Positions 41,784 to 49,188 of a stretch of 64,000 bases of DNA are shown one piece after another. A program made the translations under genes and the position numbers. This stretch comes from CAJINA01 sp964636125 (GTDB lineage: Bacteria > Desulfobacterota > Desulfobacteria > Desulfobacterales > CAJINA01). Within the stretch, counting starts at the first letter, position 1; each line of letters begins with the position of its first letter. The stretch is taken from contig CAZWPX010000005.1 of assembly GCA_964636125.1 (NCBI GenBank), positions 82,697-146,696 on the forward strand, read 5' to 3'. A model generated the notes under the pieces. It was given only the letters and a program-made list of their open reading frames with translations, did no database searches and was not told where the DNA came from.

Positions 41784-42497
41784 TCATAGAAACTTATCCG
41801 GATCGGCCATAAAATCCCTGAAAACCCGGTAATGCTCGGTTTCCCGGTAAGGGATTTTTTTTATGGGGATGTCGTCAAAACTATAGATGGTGGCCCCCGG
41901 GCAGGCCAGCAGGATCGGCGAGTGGGAGGCGATGATGAACTGGGCATGCCCGGCCGCACTCATCTCTTTCAGCAGCTGTACCAGTTTAAGCTGGCTGCTG
42001 GGTGACAGGGCTGTTTCCGGTTCATCCAGGAGGTAAAGACCCTTGAAACGGTAGCGGGCCTTGAAAAACGACATGAGCGACTGCCCATGGGACTGGGTCA
42101 TGAGAGAGCGGCCGCCGAAATAGTCCAAAATGCCGGGGTCGGCGACGGCCCACTCGTCCAGGTAGGCGGCAAAATTCTTGGAAATTTCTGAGTCAAAGTA
42201 CGATCCTGCGACCGATCCGTTGGCCCATTTTACCCCAATGAACTTGTAGAACATTTTTTCATAGGGATTGTGCTCGTAGCGGGGTCTTTCATCATCCTCC
42301 CATATGTGAATGCGGCACTTTTCAGCCAGGGCCGCAAGAAGTGTGGATTTGCCCGTACCGTTTTCTCCTGAAAAGAACGTGACGGGTGATGAAAATGTCA
42401 GCTCCCCGGTTTCACGAAATGTCGGCAGATTAAAAGGATAGACCGCGCGGGTCGGACTGCGTTCAAGGGAGAAGGTGACATTTTCAAGATAGATCAT
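41784..42497 (-). CDS. AAA/ABC-type ATPase of the predicted-ATPase (COG3910-like) group
   Basis: ATG 42497 overlaps the trpD stop codon in an ATGA junction, so the two genes are translationally coupled; the longer reading from 42524 lies inside trpD. The 237-residue protein has Walker A (FSGENGTGKSTL), a signature-like segment (RSLMTQSHGQSLMSFF), Walker B (GLYLLDEPETALSP) and the switch histidine (IIASHSPILL). There is no membrane domain, so it is not a complete transporter. Stand-alone ATPases of this type have poorly known roles. Coupling to trpD may reflect only shared transcription. Confidence 0.85.
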   Translation of the reverse strand: MIYLENVTFSLERSPTRAVYPFNLPTFRETGELTFSSPVTFFSGENGTGKSTLLAALAEKCRIHIWEDDERPRYEHNPYEKMFYKFIGVKWANGSVAGSYFDSEISKNFAAYLDEWAVADPGILDYFGGRSLMTQSHGQSLMSFFKARYRFKGLYLLDEPETALSPSSQLKLVQLLKEMSAAGHAQFIIASHSPILLACPGATIYSFDDIPIKKIPYRETEHYRVFRDFMADPDKFL

Positions 42498-43573
42498 AGT
42501 TCTTTTCTGACAAAGGGCCGGCACTGGCCGGTAAACGTAACCAGGTCCCGCAGCTTTGCACGGGCTCTGCCCGAATCGATTGTGTCGGCTGCCCGGTCAA
42601 TGCCAGCCTCGAAATTTTTCTCAAGACCCGCTGTGACAAATGCTGCGGCCGCATTCAGCAGTGCTATATCACGTTTCGGACCGGTTTTACCATCCAGAAT
42701 TTCGGTGACGATCTGGGCATTGACCCGGGCATTGCCGCCACCGATCGCTTCAAGCCCGACCCGTTCGAATCCATAGCTTTCCGGTTCGATCACCGTGGTT
42801 TCCACCTGGCCGTTTTCAAGGCGGGATACCGTTGTGGGTCCGCAGAGACTGACCTCATCATAGGTCTTTTCGCCGTGAACTACAAGGGCGGTCTGCGCCC
42901 CGAGTTTTGACAGCACCTGAGCCATTTTTGCGGTCATATCAGGCTGGTAAACACCGAGAACGAAAGCAGAGGCGCCTGCGGGATTAACCAGGGGGGCGAT
43001 CAGGTTGAAGATGGTGCGGATTCCCATCTCTTCCCTGAATTTGCCCACATGCTTCATCGGCCCACTTAGCAGCGGCTGGAAAATAATCCCGAGCCCCAGT
43101 TCGGCGATACATTTTTCCATGTCCGAATTGGAAATTTCAAGATTGACGCCCAGGTTTTCCAGAACGTCACCGGCGCCGAAATTACTGGAGGCCGGTCGAT
43201 TCCCGTGACGTGCTATTTTAACCCCCCCGGCCGAAGCTATGAACATGGTGGCCGTGGAGATGTTGAAGGTGCGGGTTGCACCGGCTCCGGAATCCGTGGT
43301 GGCCAGCACGGTTTCCTTTTCAACGTGGATGTCATCGCGGCCCAGAGACAGCAGGCCGTTGTTGAGATCAAGTTTGACTGCTCTCCGGCGCAGTGCCCTG
43401 GCCGCTCCGGTGATTTCCGCAATAGTTTCGCCTTTCATCCGCAGTGCGGTTACAAATGCCCCGATCTGGGAAGATGCGACTTTTCCATCAAACACCATGT
43501 TCATGGTTTTTTCCATGGCCGTTTCGGTCAAGTCCTCACCCCTGATTGCCTGGATGATCGCCTCTTTGATCAT
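42494..43573 (-). CDS. trpD: Anthranilate phosphoribosyltransferase
   Basis: TrpD joins anthranilate and PRPP in tryptophan synthesis. The 359-residue protein has family segments DSGAGATRTFNISTATMF (the PRPP loop), ARHGNRPASSNFGAGDVLE, PLVNPAGASAFVLGVYQP and the C-terminal NAAAAFVTAGL. The PRPP loop reads DSGAGATRTF instead of the common GTGGD, a mild deviation that leaves some doubt about the exact acceptor. ATG 43573 follows AAGGAGG. It stands apart from other trp biosynthetic genes and is preceded by a tryptophan-codon leader peptide and attenuator, supporting regulation by tryptophan. Confidence 0.85.
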   Translation of the reverse strand: MIKEAIIQAIRGEDLTETAMEKTMNMVFDGKVASSQIGAFVTALRMKGETIAEITGAARALRRRAVKLDLNNGLLSLGRDDIHVEKETVLATTDSGAGATRTFNISTATMFIASAGGVKIARHGNRPASSNFGAGDVLENLGVNLEISNSDMEKCIAELGLGIIFQPLLSGPMKHVGKFREEMGIRTIFNLIAPLVNPAGASAFVLGVYQPDMTAKMAQVLSKLGAQTALVVHGEKTYDEVSLCGPTTVSRLENGQVETTVIEPESYGFERVGLEAIGGGNARVNAQIVTEILDGKTGPKRDIALLNAAAAFVTAGLEKNFEAGIDRAADTIDSGRARAKLRDLVTFTGQCRPFVRKEL

Positions 43574-43603
43574 TTCTGCCTCCTTGCCCTTGTTTACAAA
43601 ATA

Positions 43604-43637
43604 TAAAAAGGCCGTGGTCTTGAAAATCCACGGCCTT
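43604..43637 (-). terminator. Attenuator terminator in the trpD leader
   Basis: On the minus strand a 10-bp perfect stem (AAGGCCGTGG, 43637-43628, with CCACGGCCTT, 43618-43609) runs into a T-tract, 31 bases before the trpD start codon. Its 5' arm (CCGTGG) can instead pair with CCACGG of the preceding hairpin, so it can be disrupted, as in trp attenuators. Confidence 0.85.
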
Positions 43638-43646
43638 AAAAATTAG

Positions 43647-43680
43647 AAACCGTGGGATTCTTTTCAGTGGCCCACGGTTT
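43647..43680 (-). promoter_or_regulatory. Alternative hairpin (antiterminator partner) in the trpD leader
   Basis: A 10-bp perfect stem, AAACCGTGGG (43680-43671) with CCCACGGTTT (43656-43647), precedes the terminator on the minus strand. The downstream arm shares CCACGG with the terminator's 3' arm, so it can pair with the terminator's 5' arm and form an antiterminator. The chain of mutually exclusive stems is what is seen; the ribosome-stalling signal that selects between them is inferred. Confidence 0.75.
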
Positions 43681-43708
43681 GCTTTTATTGAATCAGGTCT
43701 AGTTCAGT

Positions 43709-43780
43709 TCAGATCCGGCAGGCGCACTCCCCCTTGAAACTGCGCCAGCACCAGTTAAAGCAAGTTTGAGCCGTGATCAT
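43709..43780 (-). CDS. Leader peptide with Trp-Cys-Trp codons upstream of trpD
   Basis: A short frame from ATG 43780 (23 codons; in-frame ATGs at 43798 and 43804 could extend it) ends at TGA 43711-43709. It encodes CFNWCWRSF, with tryptophan codons at 43753-43751 and 43747-43745, and is unusually rich in cysteine. It lies just upstream of the antiterminator and terminator hairpins of trpD. Two Trp codons two residues apart are typical of trp operon leaders. A small stem (GGCGCA with TGCGCC) starts right after the second Trp codon. The choice of start is uncertain because no strong ribosome site is visible. Confidence 0.7.
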   Translation of the reverse strand: MITAQTCFNWCWRSFKGECACRI

Positions 43781-43804
43781 TCTACCCGATGGTTTCATAG
43801 CCAT

Positions 43805-43858
43805 GAAGTAGGGCGGTTCAAAATAAATGTCAAGTAATTAATCGTGATCAGGGTCACG
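43805..43858 (-). promoter_or_regulatory. Putative trpD leader promoter with CRP/FNR-type site
   Basis: On the minus strand TTGACA (43833-43828) is a perfect -35; a 17-base spacer leads to a weak -10 (TACTTC, 43810-43805). Upstream lies CGTGA-N6-TCACG at 43843-43858, a symmetrical GTGA/TCAC site as bound by CRP/FNR-family regulators. An imperfect palindrome (GGTCACGGG ... CCCGTGCCCTTGACC) extends from there to about 43886. Regulator identity is unknown. Confidence 0.45.
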
Positions 43859-43959
43859 GGCAAGAGGACAACCCGTGCCCTTGACCTGTTCACCTTGACA
43901 CACCCCGGGCTCTTATTATAGGTACCAGACACCTGTGTAGAACCCATCACAAGAAAGAC

Positions 43960-44060
43960 TTTTGGTCCAAACTTGGCGTTGGGCGCTCATATCAAGTCCT
44001 CGAAATACTATAGTATTTCGAGGACTTGATATTCGCGGCCAACTTGATTTTGAACCAAAA
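43960..44060. repeat. Dispersed ~100-bp palindromic element, copy 2, with perfect 44-base core
   Basis: Bases 43989-44032 are a perfect 22+22 palindrome built on ATCAAGTCCTCGAAATAC, with no loop. The flanks (TTTTGGTCCAAACTTGG on one side and CCAACTTGATTTTGAACCAA on the other) extend the symmetry imperfectly to about 100 bases. The same outer and inner words occur at 6424-6526 in the opposite orientation. It lies between the trpD leader and the PAP2 genes. Confidence 0.85.
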
Positions 44061-44153
44061 AAAGTTTTTTGAAATAGGTTATAGTAGTTTGCAATGTTTT
44101 AACTTTTAAGGATTTTTCCATAAATTTACCTGGTCATTGGCCTCGGGAATGGC

Positions 44154-45137
44154 GTGAGCATGGTGTTAAATATGAAATGGCAGTGGGGCCTTGTCTGGCT
44201 GCTGCTTGGCTCCGCGGTGGCACTGGCCGGCGCTACGGCTAATGATTACCCCCTGACCAAATGGCTGGGCGAGAACAGCTGGCCGGCGTTTGCCGATTTT
44301 ATGGATCGTTCCCTGTTCGAAGGCGAAGCACCTGGTGGCGGCGATCCGGTTATCCTGCTTCTGATTGGTGTCGCCTTTGCATATGGGCATAGCCATCGAG
44401 CAGCCGCGTCCCAATGGCTGGTTGAACTGCGTCCGGCGCTGGGGTTTATTCTGGTGGGTGGTATTCTTGCAGCATTTGTGAATGTGCATACGCTGAAGTG
44501 GCTGATGGCCCGGGCCCGGCCGCACCTGGTTCTGGACGGGCAATATATGTTTTCAAACTGGTTTGAGATAGGCCCTCACTTCATCTCCGAGGGTGCGTAC
44601 CGGGGGAGTTTTCCCAGCGGCCACACAGCTCAGGCCTTTGCGGTGATGACTCTGGCCTACGCCCTGGCCGGCAGCCCGTTGGCGGACCGGCGTCGCAAGG
44701 CTATCGGCTGGTTGGTCGGGACAGCCGCGGCAGGCTATACCCTGGCCATGGGGCTGGCCCGCTGTATGGCCGGGGTTCATTGGGTTACAGATGTGGTCGG
44801 GGCCATGGTCCTGTCCTGGGTTACCCTGCACGTGCTCTACTTTTCACTTTTTAAAATTCCCCAGCAGGAAAGATACCGGGAGATTCTCTATGGGCCCGGG
44901 TATTTACCGGATCGGTGGGAACTCTGTCTGGGGTTCTACCTGGCGGCTGCCGCCCTGGGGATCGTATTGACCGGCTTCGGTTTGAGGGCCTTGGGTATGG
45001 AGGGGGCCCGTAACCTGGCCGGCTTGCTGATTCCGGGACTGCCGTTGATTATCTGGGGTATCCGCAGGAGTGTCACCTGCTGCCGCAGGCTGAACCGATG
45101 TATCGCGTCAGTTAAAGTGGAGCCAGTATCCGAATGA
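44154..45137 (+). CDS. PAP2-family membrane phosphatase 1
   Basis: The frame opens at GTG 44154, with ATGs at 44160 and 44172 also possible; ribosome sites are weak for all. The roughly 325-residue protein has six or more membrane helices and the three PAP2 motifs: KWLMARARPHLV, FPSGHTAQAF and ARCMAGVHWVTDV. Such enzymes remove phosphate from lipids such as phosphatidate, undecaprenyl diphosphate or lipid A on the outer face of the inner membrane. Its stop overlaps the start of a second PAP2 gene (ATGA), so the two are co-translated. Confidence 0.88.
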   Translation: MSMVLNMKWQWGLVWLLLGSAVALAGATANDYPLTKWLGENSWPAFADFMDRSLFEGEAPGGGDPVILLLIGVAFAYGHSHRAAASQWLVELRPALGFILVGGILAAFVNVHTLKWLMARARPHLVLDGQYMFSNWFEIGPHFISEGAYRGSFPSGHTAQAFAVMTLAYALAGSPLADRRRKAIGWLVGTAAAGYTLAMGLARCMAGVHWVTDVVGAMVLSWVTLHVLYFSLFKIPQQERYREILYGPGYLPDRWELCLGFYLAAAALGIVLTGFGLRALGMEGARNLAGLLIPGLPLIIWGIRRSVTCCRRLNRCIASVKVEPVSE

Positions 45138-46318
45138 ATGCAAACCCAGTTGAAACAGAATCCATCCCGGACATGACCAAGTCTGTCTGCCGGCGCAGGG
45201 GCTTGATATTTCTGGGAGGGTTGTTCCTGCTGCTGGTCGCCTTAACGGCGAGCCTGACCGCAGCCGGTGTGGACCTGAAACTGGCCGGGCGGTTTTACAT
45301 GCCGTCCAGGGGCTGGTACCTGGGCAGCGATCAGCCCTGGTTATGGCTTTACAGGTATGGCACCATCCCCGGCCTGGTGGTGACCCTGGCCGCCCTGGTG
45401 GGCTGGTTTGTCACCGGGATTCGACGTGAACTGGCAGCCTGGAGACCTTACTGCCTGCTGGTGGTGCTCACCACGCTGATCGCTTCGGGCATCCTGGTCA
45501 ATGCGGTTTTAAAACAATACTGGGGGCGTCCCCGGCCAGATCAGGTCACTCAATTCGGTGGCCAGTGGGTGTACCGTGACGTCTATAATCCGGGCACACC
45601 GGGCCAGGGGGGCTCGTTTCCCTGCGGGCACTGCGCCATGGGGTTTACACTTATTTCGTTATTTTTTGTCTATAAACAATCCAAACTGGTTGCCATTGCC
45701 GGCGGTGGCAGCGGTGTCATCCTGGGAACGGCCCTGAGTGCCACCCGGATCGTCCAGGGTGCTCACTTTCTCACTGACACGCTGTGGTCCCTGGGGATCA
45801 ATCTGCTTGTAGCTGCAGCCCTGTACTATCTGGTGCTGTCTATACCGGCCCGGACCGGTCGTGCGGAGCGCCGGCCGGTGGATCGCAGCAGGCGCGTGCG
45901 CCTGGTGGCCGGTTTGATCTTCTGCATCCTGTTGGCAGTGGCGGCCTTTGCCACCCGGCGGCCCTTTTACGAATCTTACCTCTATCGAACAGGGTTATCT
46001 AGGGAGGTTAAAACTTTGATCATGCGGATCAATGCAGAACCGGAACGATTTAATGTGCACTATGGTGATGCCGGAATGGCCCAGGTGCGGCTCGATTCCC
46101 ATGGTTTTGGGTGGATGTATTTTGACCATCGGGTCTCTTTTGATACAGCCCGTGCAGGCCGAACCCTTATCCTCACCTACAGGGTAAACCCGGTCAGTTA
46201 CTTTGCCGAGCTTGACCATGCCTTGGATCTACGGCTGCCTTCAGAATATCGGGGCCGACTGGACATTCGCCTGGAATCTGGACAAGACTATCAAATTCGG
46301 GAGAAGCACAGTCCCTGA
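45134..46318 (+). CDS. PAP2-family membrane phosphatase 2 with PCGH in place of PSGH
   Basis: The 394-residue protein has an N-terminal PAP2 domain of about 240 residues and a C-terminal extension after another membrane segment (about 258-274), probably periplasmic, with VHYGDAGMAQVRLDSHGFG. The motifs are KQYWGRPRPDQV, FPCGHCAMGF and SATRIVQGAHFLTD; the second has Cys where most members have Ser. The remaining catalytic His and Asp residues are present, so activity is plausible. It resembles LpxE-like lipid A phosphatases in layout, but the substrate cannot be assigned. It is coupled to PAP2 gene 1. Confidence 0.85.
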   Translation: MNANPVETESIPDMTKSVCRRRGLIFLGGLFLLLVALTASLTAAGVDLKLAGRFYMPSRGWYLGSDQPWLWLYRYGTIPGLVVTLAALVGWFVTGIRRELAAWRPYCLLVVLTTLIASGILVNAVLKQYWGRPRPDQVTQFGGQWVYRDVYNPGTPGQGGSFPCGHCAMGFTLISLFFVYKQSKLVAIAGGGSGVILGTALSATRIVQGAHFLTDTLWSLGINLLVAAALYYLVLSIPARTGRAERRPVDRSRRVRLVAGLIFCILLAVAAFATRRPFYESYLYRTGLSREVKTLIMRINAEPERFNVHYGDAGMAQVRLDSHGFGWMYFDHRVSFDTARAGRTLILTYRVNPVSYFAELDHALDLRLPSEYRGRLDIRLESGQDYQIREKHSP

Positions 46319-46526
46319 GAATTGTTTCTTCTGCGCTACTATTCTTCTGTTCGTCTACGGTAGAAATTTTGTTCCTAAACCCTGGACTTGTGCCAAGCTG
46401 GTCTTGCTTTGTGTAGATCAAATAAATTTCGCATGCCGTTTGTGCGTCTGCGACCTTTATGGTATTCTATCGTAATTTTATCCGTACAAACTACACTTGA
46501 TATTCATTTTTAAAAGGGAGATTACC

Positions 46527-46730
46527 ATGCAAAAGCCAAGTGACTCTGCTGCCAGGCTTTCGGAAATGATCAAAAAGGCCATGGACGACGGAGAACTCAG
46601 TACCAAAGAACACAGTCAAATAATGGCCATTGCTGATGAAGACGGTATTCTTGACAACCAGGAGCGGCGGCTGCTGGCCGAACTCCAGGAAATGCTCGCC
46701 AACGGTACGATCAAGCGGGTTGCCAAATAG
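46527..46730 (+). CDS. Small acidic/basic helical hypothetical protein
   Basis: ATG 46527 follows an AAAAGGGAG site, giving 67 residues. The sequence is helical and charged (LSEMIKKAMDDGELSTKEHS, then IADEDGILDNQERRLLAELQ). The DEDGILDNQE segment resembles the loop of a calcium-binding EF hand but is not a full match. Small proteins like this occur in environmental Proteobacteria without known function. Confidence 0.6.
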   Translation: MQKPSDSAARLSEMIKKAMDDGELSTKEHSQIMAIADEDGILDNQERRLLAELQEMLANGTIKRVAK

Positions 46731-46766
46731 TACCCCTTTTTTGCAGATAACAAGTGGGGAGTTGAA

Positions 46767-46892
46767 ATGACCTCTGATTCGGTACTGGTTACCGCTACAA
46801 CCGGGTATGTGGGCGGGCGACTGATACCAGTGCTGGAAATGAGTGACCGGCTCAATTTGTACCGGTTGAAAATTGCTTCCGGGAAAAAGTAA
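46767..46892 (+). pseudogene. Remnant of an NAD-dependent epimerase/dehydratase N-terminus
   Basis: A 41-codon frame from ATG 46767, with a GTGGGGAG site upstream, encodes SVLVTATTGYVGGRLIPVLE, which is the Rossmann start (VTGATGYVGGRLIPxLL) of extended short-chain dehydrogenases. The sequence then leaves the family and stops at TAA 46890-46892. About 90% of the enzyme is absent, so this is a decayed or deleted gene. The lost G in the GxTGYVG motif (ATTGYVGG) also fits decay. Confidence 0.6.
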
Positions 46893-46912
46893 CGGGCACC
46901 GCAGGGAGGGAC

Positions 46913-47365
46913 ATGAGAAATCTTTTAATGGTCATCATGCTGGCGGTGTTCAGCAATGGCCCACCGGCAGCGGCATCGAAAAAGGGAATCCCTTATCCAG
47001 AACACCTGCCCGACTGTCCGGGCAAACCCAATTGTGTATCTTCCCGGGCAACAGATGCAAAACACACCATAGAAGCGTTGCAGTTGAGTAGAAACAATAT
47101 CCCGGCCAAATGGGTCGCGATTCAACGGGAGATCGAAAAGCTGCCACGCTGTACGCTGATCAAAGCTTCCGATCGCTACCTGCACGCCGCCTGCAAGAGC
47201 CGCCTGTTTGGATTTGTTGACGACCTGGAATTATTGCTGGACCCTGTAAATGGAAAGATTGAGATCCGGTCGGCCGCACAGACCGGCTACTCGGACTTCG
47301 GGGTCAACCGGCGGCGCGTTGAAAGTCTGCGCGCTTCCCTGAAAAAATCGGGATTGCTTCGTTAA
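46913..47365 (+). CDS. DUF1499 domain protein
   Basis: The 150-residue protein starts at ATG 46913 after AGGGAGGG. It has a short signal-like N-terminus (RNLLMVIMLAVFSNGPPAAA) and a DUF1499 domain: CPGKPNCVSSRATD, then AACKSRLFGFVDDLELLLDP and IEIRSAAQTGYSDFGVNRRR. The family is common and uncharacterised, probably extracytoplasmic. It converges with the cupin gene 11 bases away. Confidence 0.85.
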   Translation: MRNLLMVIMLAVFSNGPPAAASKKGIPYPEHLPDCPGKPNCVSSRATDAKHTIEALQLSRNNIPAKWVAIQREIEKLPRCTLIKASDRYLHAACKSRLFGFVDDLELLLDPVNGKIEIRSAAQTGYSDFGVNRRRVESLRASLKKSGLLR

Positions 47366-47376
47366 AAAGATACCTG

Positions 47377-47742
47377 TCAGACCCAAACATCATTTTCCGC
47401 TGTTAGATTACCGCCTGAATTTCCCGTGTTGACAACGCCTTGCGGTTCAACCAGCATTGCTTTACATTCATGCTCGGCCACCGGCCGGTGTTCAACCCCT
47501 TTGGGCACCACAAACATCTCGCCTGGGGCCAGGGTCACCTTACCATCCCTGAATTCGATATTCAGGGTGCCTTCCAGGACGACAAATACCTCGTCGGTAT
47601 CCGGGTGTTCGTGCCAGACAAAGGCTCCTTTTACTTTCACCAGCTTGAACTGATAATCGTTCATCCGGGCGATGATCCGGGGGGACCAGTGCTCGTCAAA
47701 TTTTGATAGTTTATCCTGAAAATTGATGGGCGAATAGTGCAT
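47377..47742 (-). CDS. Cupin domain protein
   Basis: The 121-residue protein is a single cupin barrel with both motifs: WHEHPDTDEVFVVLEGTLNI (histidines and glutamate for metal) and GEMFVVPKGVEHRPVAEH. Small cupins of this type bind a metal and serve as isomerases, dioxygenases or sensors of small molecules. No neighbour indicates a role. Confidence 0.88.
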   Translation of the reverse strand: MHYSPINFQDKLSKFDEHWSPRIIARMNDYQFKLVKVKGAFVWHEHPDTDEVFVVLEGTLNIEFRDGKVTLAPGEMFVVPKGVEHRPVAEHECKAMLVEPQGVVNTGNSGGNLTAENDVWV

Positions 47743-47817
47743 GTGCCTCCCAAACCTGATGAGTGCCTAAATGGTGTAAAGATACAAGTAATCATTCTTT
47801 AATCTCTTACCCATTAC

Positions 47818-49188
47818 CTATGAATTCATCGCCTTCATCCGGCGGGAAAGACGCCACGCCAGGGCCGCCACGACCAGGACTCCCAGTACCAGGATAGACC
47901 ACAGCAAAATCCGGCGCAGCGGCAGCGGTTGCGGCGCAGGCAGCAGGCGCTGGGGACCTCCCAGAACGATTTTCCGGCTTTGCGGGCTTACCCAGCTGGC
48001 AAGGCTATCTTTTTGCTGACGCTGGATACCTGCGAACAAACTGGCTACATTGGATTTCAGTGGCTGAACCGTGGCGCTGCCGAAAGCCAGGGTGAAAGGG
48101 CCGCGGCCCCGGGCAATAAAGAAGAAGTCGTGGGGCCGGAACCCTAGTTCCAGATCCGGGACAGCATTGCCGATGGTGCTGTCACTGGCTTCAACTGTAA
48201 CACGCCAATGGCGGTCCATGGTGATAGCCAACGCCCGGGGGGCGTTGGTCAGAGGGGGGCTATCCACATCAATGCGGTAAAACAGGTTTTTGAGGCGGCG
48301 GGTCCAGGTTGCCTCTTCATCCGGGCGGGATTCAATCAGGGCATCCGCCATACTGTTGGCCTGGTCAAAGAGCAAATTTACACGGTCCACTGGGAAAGTG
48401 CCGTTGGTACGGTATACAAACGTTCCCGGAAAATTTGCCGCTGGATTTCCAGAGAGCTTCAGATTAGCACGAATCGCAAAGCGACCGGCGGGTTTAAACC
48501 GGCCCTCTATGCCCAGCAGGGTAACCGCTTGCCCAGAATCCAGCTGGCGCAGACGGAGATAACGCTTTGAGCCCGGGGCCAGTGCAATGATATTACGGCG
48601 CAATCGGCGGCCGCCATAGCGAATGTCGGCAATCGTTGATCGTTCCTGCAGCGTTTTCCAGGTATCAAGATCGTCACTTGTATCCACCGCCAGGGGTGTC
48701 ATGCGATTATGCGCCCCGGTTTGCCACTCCAGCCGCAGCTGCTGCAGGTTGCTGCTGACCTGACTCACATCAACAAGATAATGCCGGATCGGTCCGGGGG
48801 CCTCTTGAACTGAGAAGGGATCGACCTTTACCACAGCACCAGTCGGGCTGGTTCGCACAAAGACCCGGTACCCGCCCCCATCGATGCGGACTAGTTCCGG
48901 GAGCGGATAGAACGTCAGCGGCTGCCAGCGGGTTTCTTCCGGCCGGGTTTGGGCGTAGCGGATCATGTGCGGTACCGACTCCCCGCTTGCGTTAAAAACC
49001 CGAATGTCACCAAGATCTGTCCGATATGCGCTGCGGTAGACCAGATCAGGTAAACTCAGGGCCGCGACGGCCGTTTTCGGGGGCAGTTTTACTACAAGCC
49101 CGTAGGCAAAATCATGCTTACTCAGATCAGCGGCCCATACAGTTGGTGAGAATAGGGCCAGCAGCATCAGCCAGAGCCATTTTAGCAT
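47818..49188 (-). CDS. DUF3999 domain membrane-anchored protein
   Basis: The 456-residue protein has a signal peptide (LMLLALFSPTVWAAD), a long periplasmic part rich in beta strands (LVYRSAYRTDLGDIRVFNAS, YLRLRQLDSGQAVTLLGIEG) and one C-terminal helix at about 428-446 followed by RRMKAM. It matches the DUF3999 family. Its start overlaps the end of the DUF2339 gene by 7 bases; these families are commonly paired, which suggests a complex in the inner membrane. Function is unknown. Confidence 0.85.
   Translation of the reverse strand: MLKWLWLMLLALFSPTVWAADLSKHDFAYGLVVKLPPKTAVAALSLPDLVYRSAYRTDLGDIRVFNASGESVPHMIRYAQTRPEETRWQPLTFYPLPELVRIDGGGYRVFVRTSPTGAVVKVDPFSVQEAPGPIRHYLVDVSQVSSNLQQLRLEWQTGAHNRMTPLAVDTSDDLDTWKTLQERSTIADIRYGGRRLRRNIIALAPGSKRYLRLRQLDSGQAVTLLGIEGRFKPAGRFAIRANLKLSGNPAANFPGTFVYRTNGTFPVDRVNLLFDQANSMADALIESRPDEEATWTRRLKNLFYRIDVDSPPLTNAPRALAITMDRHWRVTVEASDSTIGNAVPDLELGFRPHDFFFIARGRGPFTLAFGSATVQPLKSNVASLFAGIQRQQKDSLASWVSPQSRKIVLGGPQRLLPAPQPLPLRRILLWSILVLGVLVVAALAWRLSRRMKAMNS

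Noticed and set aside
46616..46855. Open frame of 79 codons on the minus strand over the small helical protein gene and epimerase remnant
   Set aside because: No ribosome site or motif; the plus-strand readings are better supported.
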